59,021 nt of DNA from Massilia eburnea (lineage in GTDB: Bacteria > Pseudomonadota > Gammaproteobacteria > Burkholderiales > Burkholderiaceae_D): NCBI RefSeq assembly GCF_009720745.1, contig NZ_WNKX01000028.1, forward strand, positions 1 through 59,021, in the 5' to 3' direction. A program made the translations under genes and the position numbers. Each line of letters begins with the position of its first letter. Position 1 is the stretch's first letter. The notes under the pieces were generated by a model. It did not search any database. It had not been told where the DNA came from and saw nothing but the letters and a program-made list of their open reading frames with translations. This document shows positions 37,101-45,476 of this stretch, one piece after another.

Positions 37101-37959
37101 GGACCCAGGCCAGGATGCTGGTGATGGCCAGGTAGGTGGAAAGCGAGAGCAGGGAATGGTGCAGGACGCCTGAGACGAAAGGTCCGTGGTTCAGTACCGT
37201 GGCCGGAATGGCGACGCCCGCAATAATCAGCAGTGTCATGCGCACCATCGCGCGCCAGCGCTTTACTGCGGCCAGGCCGAGGAAGAACAGCAGGCAATAC
37301 GGCAGGAATTGGGCCGCACCGTACTGCGCATCGGTCAGGAACACGGCCAGCGCAGCTGCGGACAGGATGCCGAGGAAAGCGTATTGGCCGGACGTCCACT
37401 GGGGCAGCCGCGGATGGTCCGGCACGGCCATCGCCAGCGGCGCCAGCAGCAGTAGCCCAAGAAAGTCGCCGGTCCACCAGGTCGCGGCAACTTGCCCCGC
37501 AAGCTCGGAAGGGATGATCCCGAACGCGATCAGCGACAGCACGCCGACCAGTGCGGAGGCCAGCGCCGCGAGCGCGACGCCGCCGCCAAACTTGTAGACC
37601 TCGCGCTGGGTTGCCAGCCGGAGATCTGCGATGGCCAGGTGGCGCAACAGCCAATGCGCCAGCAGCGCCTCCGCCGTGTTGCCTGCTGCGATTGTTAACG
37701 ACGCGGCCAGCAGCACCGGCATCGAAGCGGCATGATTGTTGTGGAATACAGCGAGGTTGGCGAGGAAGGCGCCGGCGAGGATTGCCGGCCACAAGTTCCG
37801 TCCAAAGCGCAGCAAGAGTACCAGCGCAAAACCGGATGGCGGCCAGATCGGACTGGCGTTGCTATGGGCCAGTGCAAGCATCAGGCCAAAGCGGGCCAGC
37901 AAGTAATACGCTCCAGCGGCGAGCAACGTGGCTGTTAGCGTACGCAGGCGAGGTGGCAT
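34180..37959 (-). CDS. Hybrid sensor histidine kinase: MASE1-CHASE-PAS-HisKA-HATPase-REC-REC
   Basis: A 1259-residue inner-membrane kinase. Residues 1-300 form a multi-helix MASE1 sensor (NASPIWPPSGFALVLLL is typical), 330-560 a periplasmic CHASE domain flanked by helices, and 630-770 a PAS domain with PAC end. The HisKA box is FVANISHELRTPMN; the ATPase has the N box LNLVSNALKFT, DTGIGI and GTGLGLAI. The first receiver (about 1030-1130) is degenerate: it keeps an Asp in LLIYDS but lacks the Lys. The second (about 1138-1259) is complete with LMDVQMPVMDG and KP. The partner is unknown; no Hpt or output gene adjoins it. Confidence 0.92.
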   Translation of the reverse strand: MPPRLRTLTATLLAAGAYYLLARFGLMLALAHSNASPIWPPSGFALVLLLRFGRNLWPAILAGAFLANLAVFHNNHAASMPVLLAASLTIAAGNTAEALLAHWLLRHLAIADLRLATQREVYKFGGGVALAALASALVGVLSLIAFGIIPSELAGQVAATWWTGDFLGLLLLAPLAMAVPDHPRLPQWTSGQYAFLGILSAAALAVFLTDAQYGAAQFLPYCLLFFLGLAAVKRWRAMVRMTLLIIAGVAIPATVLNHGPFVSGVLHHSLLSLSTYLAITSILAWVLATEDDPGVAEGYAWTPILTLLACMSITVAAWGWISFDTESRTRERFERAADNVRETLRLRMESYEALLRAGSALFDASSNVERAEWQAFVAGLRLPEDYPGVLGLGFARFAPAGALATLNKEVRVWPEGNRDLYAPILYLEPRSPRNLVAIGFDMMSEPTRRDAMVAAMQSGKMTASGPITLVQEVSGPKQIGFLVFNPVYGNNTAGQHVLKGFVYSPFRMGDLMQGIFGEALREVRLDVNFDDPKGQLMYTSARSGVGQSFTRLLSVQKVEVGGNGQTWSLSIRPTALFDASVDQGKSFMVLVMGTLISLLFFGASRNLVHERAAAVRAKDQSAKALEQQTASLEESEARFKLLTSHIRNHAIVLLDPAGIITTWNEGAEKLFGYRADEIVGQPLQRLSPESDSLTSMTLALEHGQYEATSARRRRDGSTFLGLKQLFPVHDEQRRCIGYAMIVRDVTAEKAAAKELNDAKTQAESASAAKSAFVANISHELRTPMNAVLGVSQILARTPLNAEQRQYLDMVSGAGRSLLALLNDVLDFSKIEANKLELAEEDFLVDDVLSALSAVMAMTSAEKGLALSLCVEADVPVSLHGDVQRIQQVLLNLVSNALKFTEHGMVSVHGSRDPVQPGMLRWEIRDTGIGISSEQLQRLFTPFSQADASMARRYGGTGLGLAISQRLAQMMGGSIDVASVPGRGTTFTFLMPLREGDLPDPYAMSSVRRGWRVLYADPNPQLHDDVVQIAARWGWRCDSVDRAAGIEAALARGNYDLLIYDSCLAASAGTAGAAQRICVRSGLQAAAAGASHDPELLRPLTRSALFHALLAQQKASAAETVPQTAFRSGNKALEGLTILLAEDNALNQLVARSMLEAVGATVHIVENGALALEFLRNAPPPLDLVLMDVQMPVMDGFAATQAIRHELHLDLPVVAMSAGVTLDERAECNAAGMDGFIAKPVDADDLITTVLHFVHAKAGN

Positions 37960-38052
37960 GGTTTGGCGTGCGGGTCGATGGTGATGCCTTTATATCACGG
38001 GGAAGGCCATATCTGAAATGATCTTGTCATAATTGACCAGTAGCATCACATC

Positions 38053-38580
38053 ATGCAATTCACTCAAGAAAATCGAATCCGCCTGCGCGGCACGGTGTTT
38101 GGAAAGACCGCTGCCGGCCGGGCAGAAGTTGGACAGCGCAGCGCCGGCTTGACGGCCCGTCAGCGCTCCGTGCTGATCATGCTGGACGGACAAAAGTCGC
38201 TGGCTGATATCGGCCCGCTGGTGGGTGAGGACGAGATGCTGGCAGCCGTCGAAGGCCTGCTGCGTAAAGGCCTGGTCGGCATTTCATCGGCCCCTGCCTC
38301 TGCCGCCGCCGTCGCAAAGCCTGAACCGCCGGCCCTGTCGCCGCGGGCGGCAGGCGTCGGCGCCGCTGCATTGGCCGCCGCACGCGACTTGATGGCGGTG
38401 GCAGCGCGCCAGCATCTTGGCCTGCTTGCAGCTGACCTGGTGCGCCGCATCGAACACGCAAAGGACGAAAGCCAGCTGGCCGGCGTGATCGGCCTGTGGC
38501 ATGTCTCAATCAGGGAATCGAAGACCGGCAAGCCCTGCGCCGAGGACTTGCTGGCCGAAGCTCGCGCGCTGCTGGCCTAG
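38053..38580 (+). CDS. Unrecognised protein with Ala/Pro linker
   Basis: A 175-residue soluble protein. The N-terminal 75 residues (LTARQRSVLIMLDG, LVGEDEMLAAVEGLLRKGLV) look like a winged-helix-like module, as in sequences where homology runs to small PilZ- or response-associated regulators. An Ala/Pro-rich linker follows, then a helical C-terminus with LLAADLVRRIEHAKDE. No catalytic motif is seen. It lies between the hybrid kinase and rlhA, divergent from the kinase, which could make it a regulatory partner, but that is only positional. Its stop shares CTAG with rlhA. Confidence 0.7.
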   Translation: MQFTQENRIRLRGTVFGKTAAGRAEVGQRSAGLTARQRSVLIMLDGQKSLADIGPLVGEDEMLAAVEGLLRKGLVGISSAPASAAAVAKPEPPALSPRAAGVGAAALAAARDLMAVAARQHLGLLAADLVRRIEHAKDESQLAGVIGLWHVSIRESKTGKPCAEDLLAEARALLA

Positions 38581-40544
38581 CCAGGGCGCTTGCGGTGGAA
38601 TACCAGCGGGCTGTAAGGCACCGCCGATGGAGGCGGAGAGTTGAGGATGCCCGGCTTCATCGCGCCGACGACGTGCATTTCGCACGGCTTGCAATCGAAG
38701 CGCAAGGTGTAGGTATGGTCACCGCTGACCAATTGCATCGGCTCGGCCTTCACCTGGCCCTGCACGCCTTGCACGCCCTTGGCCTGCTTTGGACACAGGT
38801 TGAACGAGAAGCGCAGGCAATGCTTGGTGATCATCAGCGGCACTTCGCCGGGCTCCTCATGGGCTTCATACGCCGCATCGATCAGCTGCACACCATGCTT
38901 GTGGTAGAACTCGCGCGCCTTTTCGTTGTAAACGTTGGCGAGGTAGCTCAATTGGGTGTCGGGGTACACGGCGCGCGGTTGCGCCGGAGCCTTGCGCTGC
39001 GGACGCTGCCAGGCCGCGAGCCGCGCCGCTTCATGCGCCGCCACCGCATCGCGGCGCAGCGCGTTGATCGCGGATGAAGGCACGAACCAAGGCTGCGACA
39101 GTTTCAGCTCCACGTGGTCGGCCACGAACATGGTATTGCCCATCTTCGCCAGGCTTGCGCGCAGGCCGCTCTCGGCCTGTTCGGCATTCTGGGCCGGCTG
39201 CAGGGCGATGGCTGCATCGGTGCTGCTGGTAATGCCGTCTTCATCGATGATGGAAAGGCGCAAGCCGCCTTCGATCTCCGACAGCGCCAGTTGCAGGCCA
39301 ACGTGGCGGTCCGAGGACTTCTTGTGCAGCGCCGCTTCCCACTGGTGGTCGCGGTTGCGGTGGATCACAGTGCCGACTTTGAGCCCCGGCAGGGCGGCCA
39401 TCTGTTCGTTCGGGAATATGCGCCAGCGCTGGCCGTCTTCCGTATCGCCCAGCTTCTCGGCCCAGTTGGCCTGGATGCCGACGGTGGTGCGCTTGTTCAT
39501 GTAATTCAGGCCATCCCCATTGGCCATCGGCGCATTGGTGATGACGTCAATATGGTCGCCGCCCATGCGCGCTACGCTGCCCAGCTCCACGCCAATGTAT
39601 TTCGGCGAATCGAAAGCGCCGATATCGTCTTGGCGCCCGTTGGCGAAGTAGTCGGTATGGCCGCGGTGGAAGGTCTTGTCGACGTCCGGCGTAAACAGCA
39701 CGCGGGTGCGGCCGCTGGCGGCGCGCGCAAATTCAGGACGCCGTTCCAGCAGTTCGTCCAGCAGCAGGCGGTAGTGGGCGGTAATGTTCTTCACATAGCC
39801 CATGTCCTTGTAACGGCCTTCGATCTTGAACGAGCGGATGCCGGCATCGACCAGCGCTTCCAGGTTGGCGCTCTGGTCGTTATCCTTCATCGACAGCAGG
39901 TGCTTTTCGAAGGCGACCACACGGCCCTGGTTGTCCGACAGGGTGTAAGGCAGGCGGCAAGCCTGCGAGCAGTCGCCGCGATTGGCGCTGCGGCCGGTGT
40001 CGGCGTGCGAGATATAGCACTGGCCGGAGAAGGCCACGCACAGCGCGCCGTGCACGAAGTATTCGAGCGGGGTATCGACTTCGGCGCGAATCTGCCTGAT
40101 CTTGTCCAGGGTCAGCTCGCGCGCCAGCACCAGCTGCGAGAAACCCACGTCGCCCAGGAACTTGGCTTTTTCAACCGTGCGGATATCGCACTGGGTCGAT
40201 GCGTGCAATTGAATCGGTGGCAGGTCCATTTCCAGCAGACCCATGTCCTGGATGATCAGCGCATCGACGCCGGCTTCATACAGCTGCCAGATTTGCTTGC
40301 GCGCGAGGTCCAGCTCCGAATCGTGCATGATGGTATTCATTGTCACGAAGATGCGCGAGCGGTAGCGATGGGCGAATTCCACCAGCGCGGAGATGTCCTC
40401 GATCGGGTTGCTGGCGTTGTGGCGCGCGCCAAAGGCTGGGCCGCCGATATAAACGGCGTCCGCTCCATGCAGGATGGCCTCGCGGCCAATGTCCGCGGTC
40501 TTGGCTGGCGCCAGCAGTTCGAGCTCGTGGTCAAGCAATGACAT
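38577..40544 (-). CDS. rlhA: 23S rRNA C2501 hydroxylation protein RlhA (peptidase U32 family)
   Basis: A 655-residue U32 protein, the length of E. coli RlhA (YdcP). The N-terminal barrel reads ELLAPAK and the middle has the family signature with Cys ligands (GDCSQACRLPY) after GQCYISH, which can hold an Fe-S cluster. The C-terminal half is the DUF3656-type extension that separates RlhA from the tRNA-modifying TrhP. It should hydroxylate cytidine 2501 of 23S rRNA using prephenate-dependent chemistry described for the group. It lies downstream of the LysR gene on the same strand. Confidence 0.9.
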   Translation of the reverse strand: MSLLDHELELLAPAKTADIGREAILHGADAVYIGGPAFGARHNASNPIEDISALVEFAHRYRSRIFVTMNTIMHDSELDLARKQIWQLYEAGVDALIIQDMGLLEMDLPPIQLHASTQCDIRTVEKAKFLGDVGFSQLVLARELTLDKIRQIRAEVDTPLEYFVHGALCVAFSGQCYISHADTGRSANRGDCSQACRLPYTLSDNQGRVVAFEKHLLSMKDNDQSANLEALVDAGIRSFKIEGRYKDMGYVKNITAHYRLLLDELLERRPEFARAASGRTRVLFTPDVDKTFHRGHTDYFANGRQDDIGAFDSPKYIGVELGSVARMGGDHIDVITNAPMANGDGLNYMNKRTTVGIQANWAEKLGDTEDGQRWRIFPNEQMAALPGLKVGTVIHRNRDHQWEAALHKKSSDRHVGLQLALSEIEGGLRLSIIDEDGITSSTDAAIALQPAQNAEQAESGLRASLAKMGNTMFVADHVELKLSQPWFVPSSAINALRRDAVAAHEAARLAAWQRPQRKAPAQPRAVYPDTQLSYLANVYNEKAREFYHKHGVQLIDAAYEAHEEPGEVPLMITKHCLRFSFNLCPKQAKGVQGVQGQVKAEPMQLVSGDHTYTLRFDCKPCEMHVVGAMKPGILNSPPPSAVPYSPLVFHRKRPG

Positions 40545-40577
40545 TCTGTGATAACCCTACAGTTGCAAGGGTGGATA

Positions 40578-41486
40578 TTATACCGGCTCGTCGAAGCCGC
40601 GATCGCCCAGTTTTTCCTTCATGTAGCCGACAAACGACGCGATGCGCGCCGAGAGCGCGGTATTGCGGTAGTAAACGGCATTGATCGGTTGCCGAACCTC
40701 CAATGTTTCGGCCGTCAATAGCTGCTGCAGGCGGCCCGATTTACGGTCGGCGCAGGTCATGAAATCGGACAGGCAGACGATGCCGGCTCCCTTCAGCGCA
40801 AGTTGCAGCAGGGTTTCGCCGCTGGACGAGTAGATTTGCGGCGTAATGTTCAGCGGCTGGCCATCGCTATCCGGCAGAGGCCATTCGTTGAGCGATGAGG
40901 GCTGGTTGAATCCCAGCAGCGTGTGGTTCGCCAGGTCGGCCACCGTAGCCGGCATGCTGTACTTCTGCAGGTACTCCGGGCTGGCCAGGACACGCAGGCG
41001 GCTGCTGCCGATCGGCGTGGCATGCAGGGTCGAGTCCTTCAAGCGGCCAATGCGGAAGGCGACGTCGGTGCGTTTTTCCATCAGGTCGATGAAGCCTTCA
41101 TTGCTGTTCAATTCCAGTTCAACCCGCGGAAAGCGCTCGCGGTAGCCGTTCACCAGCGGCACGATGATGTGCAGCATGAAAGGCGTCGCCGCGTCGATGC
41201 GCAAGCGGCCGGCGGGCCCCTGGCGGCGCAGCGACATCTTTTCTTCCGTCTCCTCGACTTTTTCGATAATGCTGCGCGCGCAGTCGAGGAAGGCTTGGCC
41301 CTCTTCGGTCAATTCAAGGCGGCGGGTGGTGCGGCGCACCAGCGTGGTTTCAAGTTTCTCTTCGAGCCGCGACAGCGTGCGGCTGGCAGCGGAAACGGTC
41401 AGGCCCAATTGCTCAGCGGCGGCGCTGATCGATCCCGTCGTCACAATGGCAATAAATGCCTGCATTTCATCGAGTGTCGTCTTCAT
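40578..41486 (-). CDS. LysR-family regulator next to dkgB (YafC type)
   Basis: A 302-residue LysR regulator. The HTH is in residues 15-40 (ISAAAEQLGLTVSAASRTLSRLEEKL, in two helices) and the effector domain follows. It is divergent from the aldo/keto reductase gene, the same pairing as yafC-dkgB in E. coli, so it probably controls that gene. The palindrome at 41489-41503 lies three bases before its start and fits autoregulation. Confidence 0.9.
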   Translation of the reverse strand: MKTTLDEMQAFIAIVTTGSISAAAEQLGLTVSAASRTLSRLEEKLETTLVRRTTRRLELTEEGQAFLDCARSIIEKVEETEEKMSLRRQGPAGRLRIDAATPFMLHIIVPLVNGYRERFPRVELELNSNEGFIDLMEKRTDVAFRIGRLKDSTLHATPIGSSRLRVLASPEYLQKYSMPATVADLANHTLLGFNQPSSLNEWPLPDSDGQPLNITPQIYSSSGETLLQLALKGAGIVCLSDFMTCADRKSGRLQQLLTAETLEVRQPINAVYYRNTALSARIASFVGYMKEKLGDRGFDEPV

Positions 41487-41488
41487 CC

Positions 41489-41503
41489 TTGAATTATATT
41501 CAA
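41489..41503. promoter_or_regulatory. LysR-type operator TTGAAT-TAT-ATTCAA
   Basis: A 6+3+6 inverted repeat of the T-N11-A class immediately upstream of the LysR gene and in the divergent promoter region with dkgB. A further half TTGAAT lies at about 41563. Confidence 0.55.
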
Positions 41504-41586
41504 ATATCTTTCGCGGAAAACCAGCTTTTTCGGAAAGAGTTCGGCCGGTAGAGTGTCATTCATCTTGAATCAGCCAAGGACTAAGA

Positions 41587-42387
41587 ATGACTATCCCATC
41601 GCTCGGCGCAGGCACCTTCCGCCTGCAAGGACAAGCCGCCTTCGATTCCGTGCGCAATGCCCTCGAAGTTGGCTACCGCGCTATCGACACCGCACAGATT
41701 TATGGCAACGAAGCCGAAGTAGGCCAGGGCGTGGCCGGATCGGGCATCGCCCGCAAGGACCTGTTCCTGACCACCAAAGTGTGGAACGAGAATCTCGCTG
41801 GTGACCGCCTGGTGGCCAGCCTCGAAGAAAGCCTGGAAAAGCTGCGCACTGACTACGTCGACCTGGCGCTGATCCACTGGCCGCTGAGCAAGGTGCCGGT
41901 CGAGGAATACATGGTGGCGCTGGCCACCGCGCGCGAACGCGGCCTGGCGCGGCAGATCGGGGTTTCCAATTTCAATATCGATTACACCAGGCGGGCAATT
42001 GCCGCTGTCGGCGCTGCACAGATCGCGACCAACCAGATCGAGCTCAGCCCATACCTGCAAAACCGCAAACTCGTCGAATTCCTGCAAGGGCAGGGCATTC
42101 ACATCACCTCGTACATGACACTGGGTTATGGCAAGGTGCTTGAGGACCCGGTGATCGCGGCGATCGCCGAACGCCGCAAAGCGACTCCCGCGCAGGTGGC
42201 GCTGGCCTGGGCAATGCAGCTTGGCTACGCCGTGATCCCATCTTCCACCAGGCGTGAAAACCTCGCCAGCAACCTGCTTGCGGCCACACTGGTGTTGAGC
42301 GAGCAGGAGATGGCCGAAATTGCGGCGCTGGAGCGCAATGGGCGCATGGTCAACCCTGAAGGACTTGCGCCTGTTTGGGATGTGTAA
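41587..42387 (+). CDS. dkgB: Aldo/keto reductase, DkgB type
   Basis: A 266-residue NADPH-dependent AKR. The catalytic tetrad is D34, Y39, K64 and H97 (AIDTAQIYGNE, TTKVW, LIHWPL), with IGVSNF and IPSSTRRENL for cofactor binding. The closest functional group is 2,5-diketo-D-gluconate / methylglyoxal reductase DkgB. The paired divergent LysR gene supports the call. The 3' end overlaps the convergent epimerase gene by 38 bases. Confidence 0.9.
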   Translation: MTIPSLGAGTFRLQGQAAFDSVRNALEVGYRAIDTAQIYGNEAEVGQGVAGSGIARKDLFLTTKVWNENLAGDRLVASLEESLEKLRTDYVDLALIHWPLSKVPVEEYMVALATARERGLARQIGVSNFNIDYTRRAIAAVGAAQIATNQIELSPYLQNRKLVEFLQGQGIHITSYMTLGYGKVLEDPVIAAIAERRKATPAQVALAWAMQLGYAVIPSSTRRENLASNLLAATLVLSEQEMAEIAALERNGRMVNPEGLAPVWDV

Positions 42388-43381
42388 CCGCAGCGGGCCG
42401 GCCTGCAGGCCCCGGGAGGCAGCCAAGGCCCGCCAGGGTGCGGGCGAGGGCCGTCTCGAGCGGCGTATGAGGCTCGGCGCCCAACACCTCGCGCAGCAGC
42501 CGGTTATCCATCCGGACCGGCTGTTGCCACAGATAGCGCATTTCCATCATTTCGCGCAGGGTCTCGTTGAACGGAGCGACCAGGCGAATCATCCACCACG
42601 GGAAAGCCTTCAGCGCCGGCGCCTTTGCGCCATGTGCGGCGACGACGCGCTGGATTGCACGCCCCAGCTCGGCCCCATCGCTGTCCCAGTAGCCGCCAAA
42701 GTTGTAGGAGGCGAAGGCGGGCAAGCTCCCGTCTTTTTCCAGGAGCGCGATCATGGTCGCCGCCACGTCCGGCAAGTAGGCGTATTGGTGCCCGACACCG
42801 CGCGCGTTCGGCAGCTTGACCTGCGTTGGCACCTCGCCAGGACGAATGATGCCTTGCGAAAGCCAGTTATTCCGGGCGCCCGGCCCAATGAAGTCGCCAG
42901 CCCGCACGACGATCGCACGAAGCTGGCCATCTTCGGCGGCCTTGCGCAAGCGCGCCTCCATCTCCACACGGATCTTGCCTTTGCGCGTTACAGGGCGCTG
43001 GGGCGAGTCTTCACGCAGCACAGGGAAGGCATCCGGCCCAAAGTTGTAGACGGTGCCAGGCAAGACAACCGTGGCGCCATGCACGGAAGCTGCAGCAATC
43101 GTGTTGTCGATCATCGGCAGGACCTGCTGTCCCCAGCCACGGTAGCCCGGCGGATTGACGGCATGGACGATCACCTTGCAAGCCTCCGCCGCTTTGGCTA
43201 CGTCCGGCGCATTCATCGCATCACCTTCAATCCACTCCACGCCATCGGTCAGGCGGCTCGGCACGCCAAGTCCACGTTTCAAGGCGCGCACTTTCCAGCC
43301 TTTTGCGGCCAGCTGGCGCGCCATTTCTCCGCCAATGCCGCCGCTCGCGCCAAGAACCAGGGCCGTTCGATTCGTTTTCAT
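42350..43381 (-). CDS. NAD-dependent epimerase/dehydratase family oxidoreductase
   Basis: A 343-residue extended-SDR protein. The nucleotide-binding motif is VLGASGGIGGEMA close to the N-terminus, with VIVHAVNPPGY and VVLPGTVYNFG after it. The usual YxxxK active site is not clear (RKGKIRVEME follows RPV), so enzymatic class is uncertain. ATG 43381 was selected because GGAGAG lies eight bases upstream. It is divergent from a LysR gene that likely controls it. Confidence 0.82.
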   Translation of the reverse strand: MKTNRTALVLGASGGIGGEMARQLAAKGWKVRALKRGLGVPSRLTDGVEWIEGDAMNAPDVAKAAEACKVIVHAVNPPGYRGWGQQVLPMIDNTIAAASVHGATVVLPGTVYNFGPDAFPVLREDSPQRPVTRKGKIRVEMEARLRKAAEDGQLRAIVVRAGDFIGPGARNNWLSQGIIRPGEVPTQVKLPNARGVGHQYAYLPDVAATMIALLEKDGSLPAFASYNFGGYWDSDGAELGRAIQRVVAAHGAKAPALKAFPWWMIRLVAPFNETLREMMEMRYLWQQPVRMDNRLLREVLGAEPHTPLETALARTLAGLGCLPGPAGRPAAVTHPKQAQVLQG

Positions 43382-43464
43382 GCTGCTCTCCGTAAGGTTG
43401 ACGATGAAGGCAATTATGGGCAAACTTGGGTAAAACGAAAATCCGCCAAAGACTTATTGTCGCT

Positions 43465-43478
43465 ATACAGATTTGTAT
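43465..43478. promoter_or_regulatory. LysR-type operator ATACA-GATT-TGTAT overlapping the lysR start
   Basis: A perfect 5+4+5 inverted repeat whose last two bases are the A and T of the LysR ATG. It lies in the gap shared with the epimerase gene, so occupancy could repress the regulator and control the reductase. Confidence 0.45.
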
Positions 43479-44367
43479 GACGAATTCTATTCCCTGGGAT
43501 TTGTACCGCACCTTCCTGCATGTCTTGAATGCCCAATCGCTGTCGGGCGCGGCGCGCAGCCTCGGCCTGACGCAACCGACTGTCGGGCGCCACATCACGG
43601 AGCTGGAAAGCGGCCTCGGCGTGGCGCTGTTTACGCGCTCGCAGGCCGGCCTGCAGCCGACCGAGGCGGCACAACAGCTGCGCACGCAGCTGGAGGAGAT
43701 GCAGCAGGTTGCCGCCTCGATCGAACGCAGCGCCCACGGGCAAAATACGGTGCGCGGCGCAGTGCGGATATCAGCAAGTGAAATGGTTGGCGTGGAGATC
43801 CTCCCGCCAATCCTGGCGCCGCTGCGCGCCACCCACCCTGAACTGGAAATTGAACTGGCGCTGAGCGACGCGCTCGAGGACCTGGTGGGACGCTCAGCCG
43901 ACATTGCCGTGCGCATGACGCGGCCGCAGCAGGATGTACTGCTCGCACAGCGTATCGGCAAAGTGGAGTTGGGCTTCTTCGCGCATAAGGACTACCTTGA
44001 ACGCATGGGCAAGCCGAAAAGCATGGCCGCACTCTCTGGCCACAGCCTGGTCGGATTCGACGTGGAAACGCCTTTCCTGCGTGCCGCCGGCGCCGCGATA
44101 GGCGGTTGGCCGCGCGACTCGTTCGCCTATCGGTGCGACAGTAACCTGGCACAAATGGCGCTGATACGCGCCGGCGCCGGCATCGGCGTAGCCCAGGTGG
44201 GATTGGCGTCGCGCGACGCCAACCTGGTCCGGCTCCTGCGTAAGGAAATGGATCTGACGATCGAAGCCTGGGTCACAATGCATGCCGATTTGCGTAATAG
44301 CGCGCGCTGCAGGACGGTCTTTGACGCGCTGGTGGCCGGACTGCGCTCGGTATGGAGCGCCGCCTGA
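43477..44367 (+). CDS. LysR-family transcriptional regulator
   Basis: A 296-residue LysR protein. The N-terminal HTH (LSGAARSLGLTQPTVGRHITELE) is clear, followed by a type 2 periplasmic-binding effector fold with SEMVGVEILPPIL. ATG 43477 gives the standard start (MTNSIPWDLYRTFLHVL); longer versions would add sequences that cross the promoter. The divergent epimerase is the probable target. It converges on the PD40 gene with a 12-base gap. Confidence 0.9.
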   Translation: MTNSIPWDLYRTFLHVLNAQSLSGAARSLGLTQPTVGRHITELESGLGVALFTRSQAGLQPTEAAQQLRTQLEEMQQVAASIERSAHGQNTVRGAVRISASEMVGVEILPPILAPLRATHPELEIELALSDALEDLVGRSADIAVRMTRPQQDVLLAQRIGKVELGFFAHKDYLERMGKPKSMAALSGHSLVGFDVETPFLRAAGAAIGGWPRDSFAYRCDSNLAQMALIRAGAGIGVAQVGLASRDANLVRLLRKEMDLTIEAWVTMHADLRNSARCRTVFDALVAGLRSVWSAA

Positions 44368-44379
44368 GCGCTTCGATAG

Positions 44380-45330
44380 CTATTGCGTGTGCGGCGCATC
44401 CAGCCAGGGCGCCAGTGAAATCGACCAGATGTTCTGGCTGCCGTTATCCCAGGATTGAATCCGGCGCAAATCCGCCTCTGCTTGCGCGCGCGTGCGCGGC
44501 AGCTTGACCGGCTGCGTGCGGTCGGTACTGAAATACAGTGTGCGGAAGTCCGGACCAAGGCGCGCTTCGTTGCTGTCGTTGTCGGCGCTGTTCACCGCCG
44601 GACCAAGATCCACCGGCTTGCCCCAGCCCGCCGCGTTGCGGAACGAAATATACAGGCGCTCATGCGCGCCGGGGCCCGGATGCATGGAGCCGAATACGAT
44701 AAACGATTCGTCAGGCGCCACGGCAGGATCCACGTCCTGCGTCGCCTCATCGCCAAAATTCAGGGCCGTGGGGGTCTCATAGCTCCCGTTACGGAATTGC
44801 GAACGCCATAAACGGAAGGGCGCCTGTGGTGAAGCGCGCTCGATGAAATACAAGCTGCCGTCGGCTGCGACGCTGGGCGCCCAGGTACTGTTGCCCCGAT
44901 TGACCGTTTCCGGCAAATGCGCCGGCTGGCCCCAGCCGTCGCGTGTGCGCTCAACGCGCCACAGGTTGCCAGCCGGGCGTTTGTCGTCACCCGCGTTCAC
45001 GGGCCGGTTCGACACGAAGACCAGGAATTTGCCATCGGGCGACATGGTAGGTTGCTGGTCCGACCATTGACCGGAAAATGGGGCGATCACGGGAGTCTCC
45101 CATTTGCCTTTGGCCATACGCGAAACAAGGAGCACGCCATTGCGGCTGAAGACCAGCAGTTTGCCGTCCGGCGCGAAGGCGGGATCGGCATCGTTCGCGG
45201 GGCCGGAAATGACTCCAGGGGCGAAGATCCCGGGCGCAGAAGCGGGGAGTGCGGCTGCAGAACTGCCGGCCGCCGCCGAAACCAGGGAGGCGAGGGCGAA
45301 CAGGAGGAGGCTGCTGGACATTCGTACCAT
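44380..45330 (-). CDS. Exported PD40/WD40-like beta-propeller protein
   Basis: A 316-residue protein with a signal peptide (hydrophobic LLLFALASLVSAAAG, cleavage near AAA). Repeated PD40 blades such as DADPAFAPDGKLLVFS, QQPTMSPDGKFLVFVSN, WAPSVAADGSLYFIE and VDPAVAPDESFIVFGS suggest a five- or six-bladed propeller like TolB. A GGAG lies eight bases before the ATG. It is probably a periplasmic binding or scaffold protein; a client is not evident. Confidence 0.86.
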   Translation of the reverse strand: MVRMSSSLLLFALASLVSAAAGSSAAALPASAPGIFAPGVISGPANDADPAFAPDGKLLVFSRNGVLLVSRMAKGKWETPVIAPFSGQWSDQQPTMSPDGKFLVFVSNRPVNAGDDKRPAGNLWRVERTRDGWGQPAHLPETVNRGNSTWAPSVAADGSLYFIERASPQAPFRLWRSQFRNGSYETPTALNFGDEATQDVDPAVAPDESFIVFGSMHPGPGAHERLYISFRNAAGWGKPVDLGPAVNSADNDSNEARLGPDFRTLYFSTDRTQPVKLPRTRAQAEADLRRIQSWDNGSQNIWSISLAPWLDAPHTQ

Positions 45331-45476
45331 CTGATCGGCTCCGCCGGCTTGTCAAAAAATACATCATAAGCCGAATTGCAAAGCGAAAAGCTTAAGGCTG
45401 GCTTAGTAACTTCCTTTGCTGCAAAGCGGAAAAGCCGGATAATGGCGCCATCTCAGATCATCTATGCAATTCTCCA

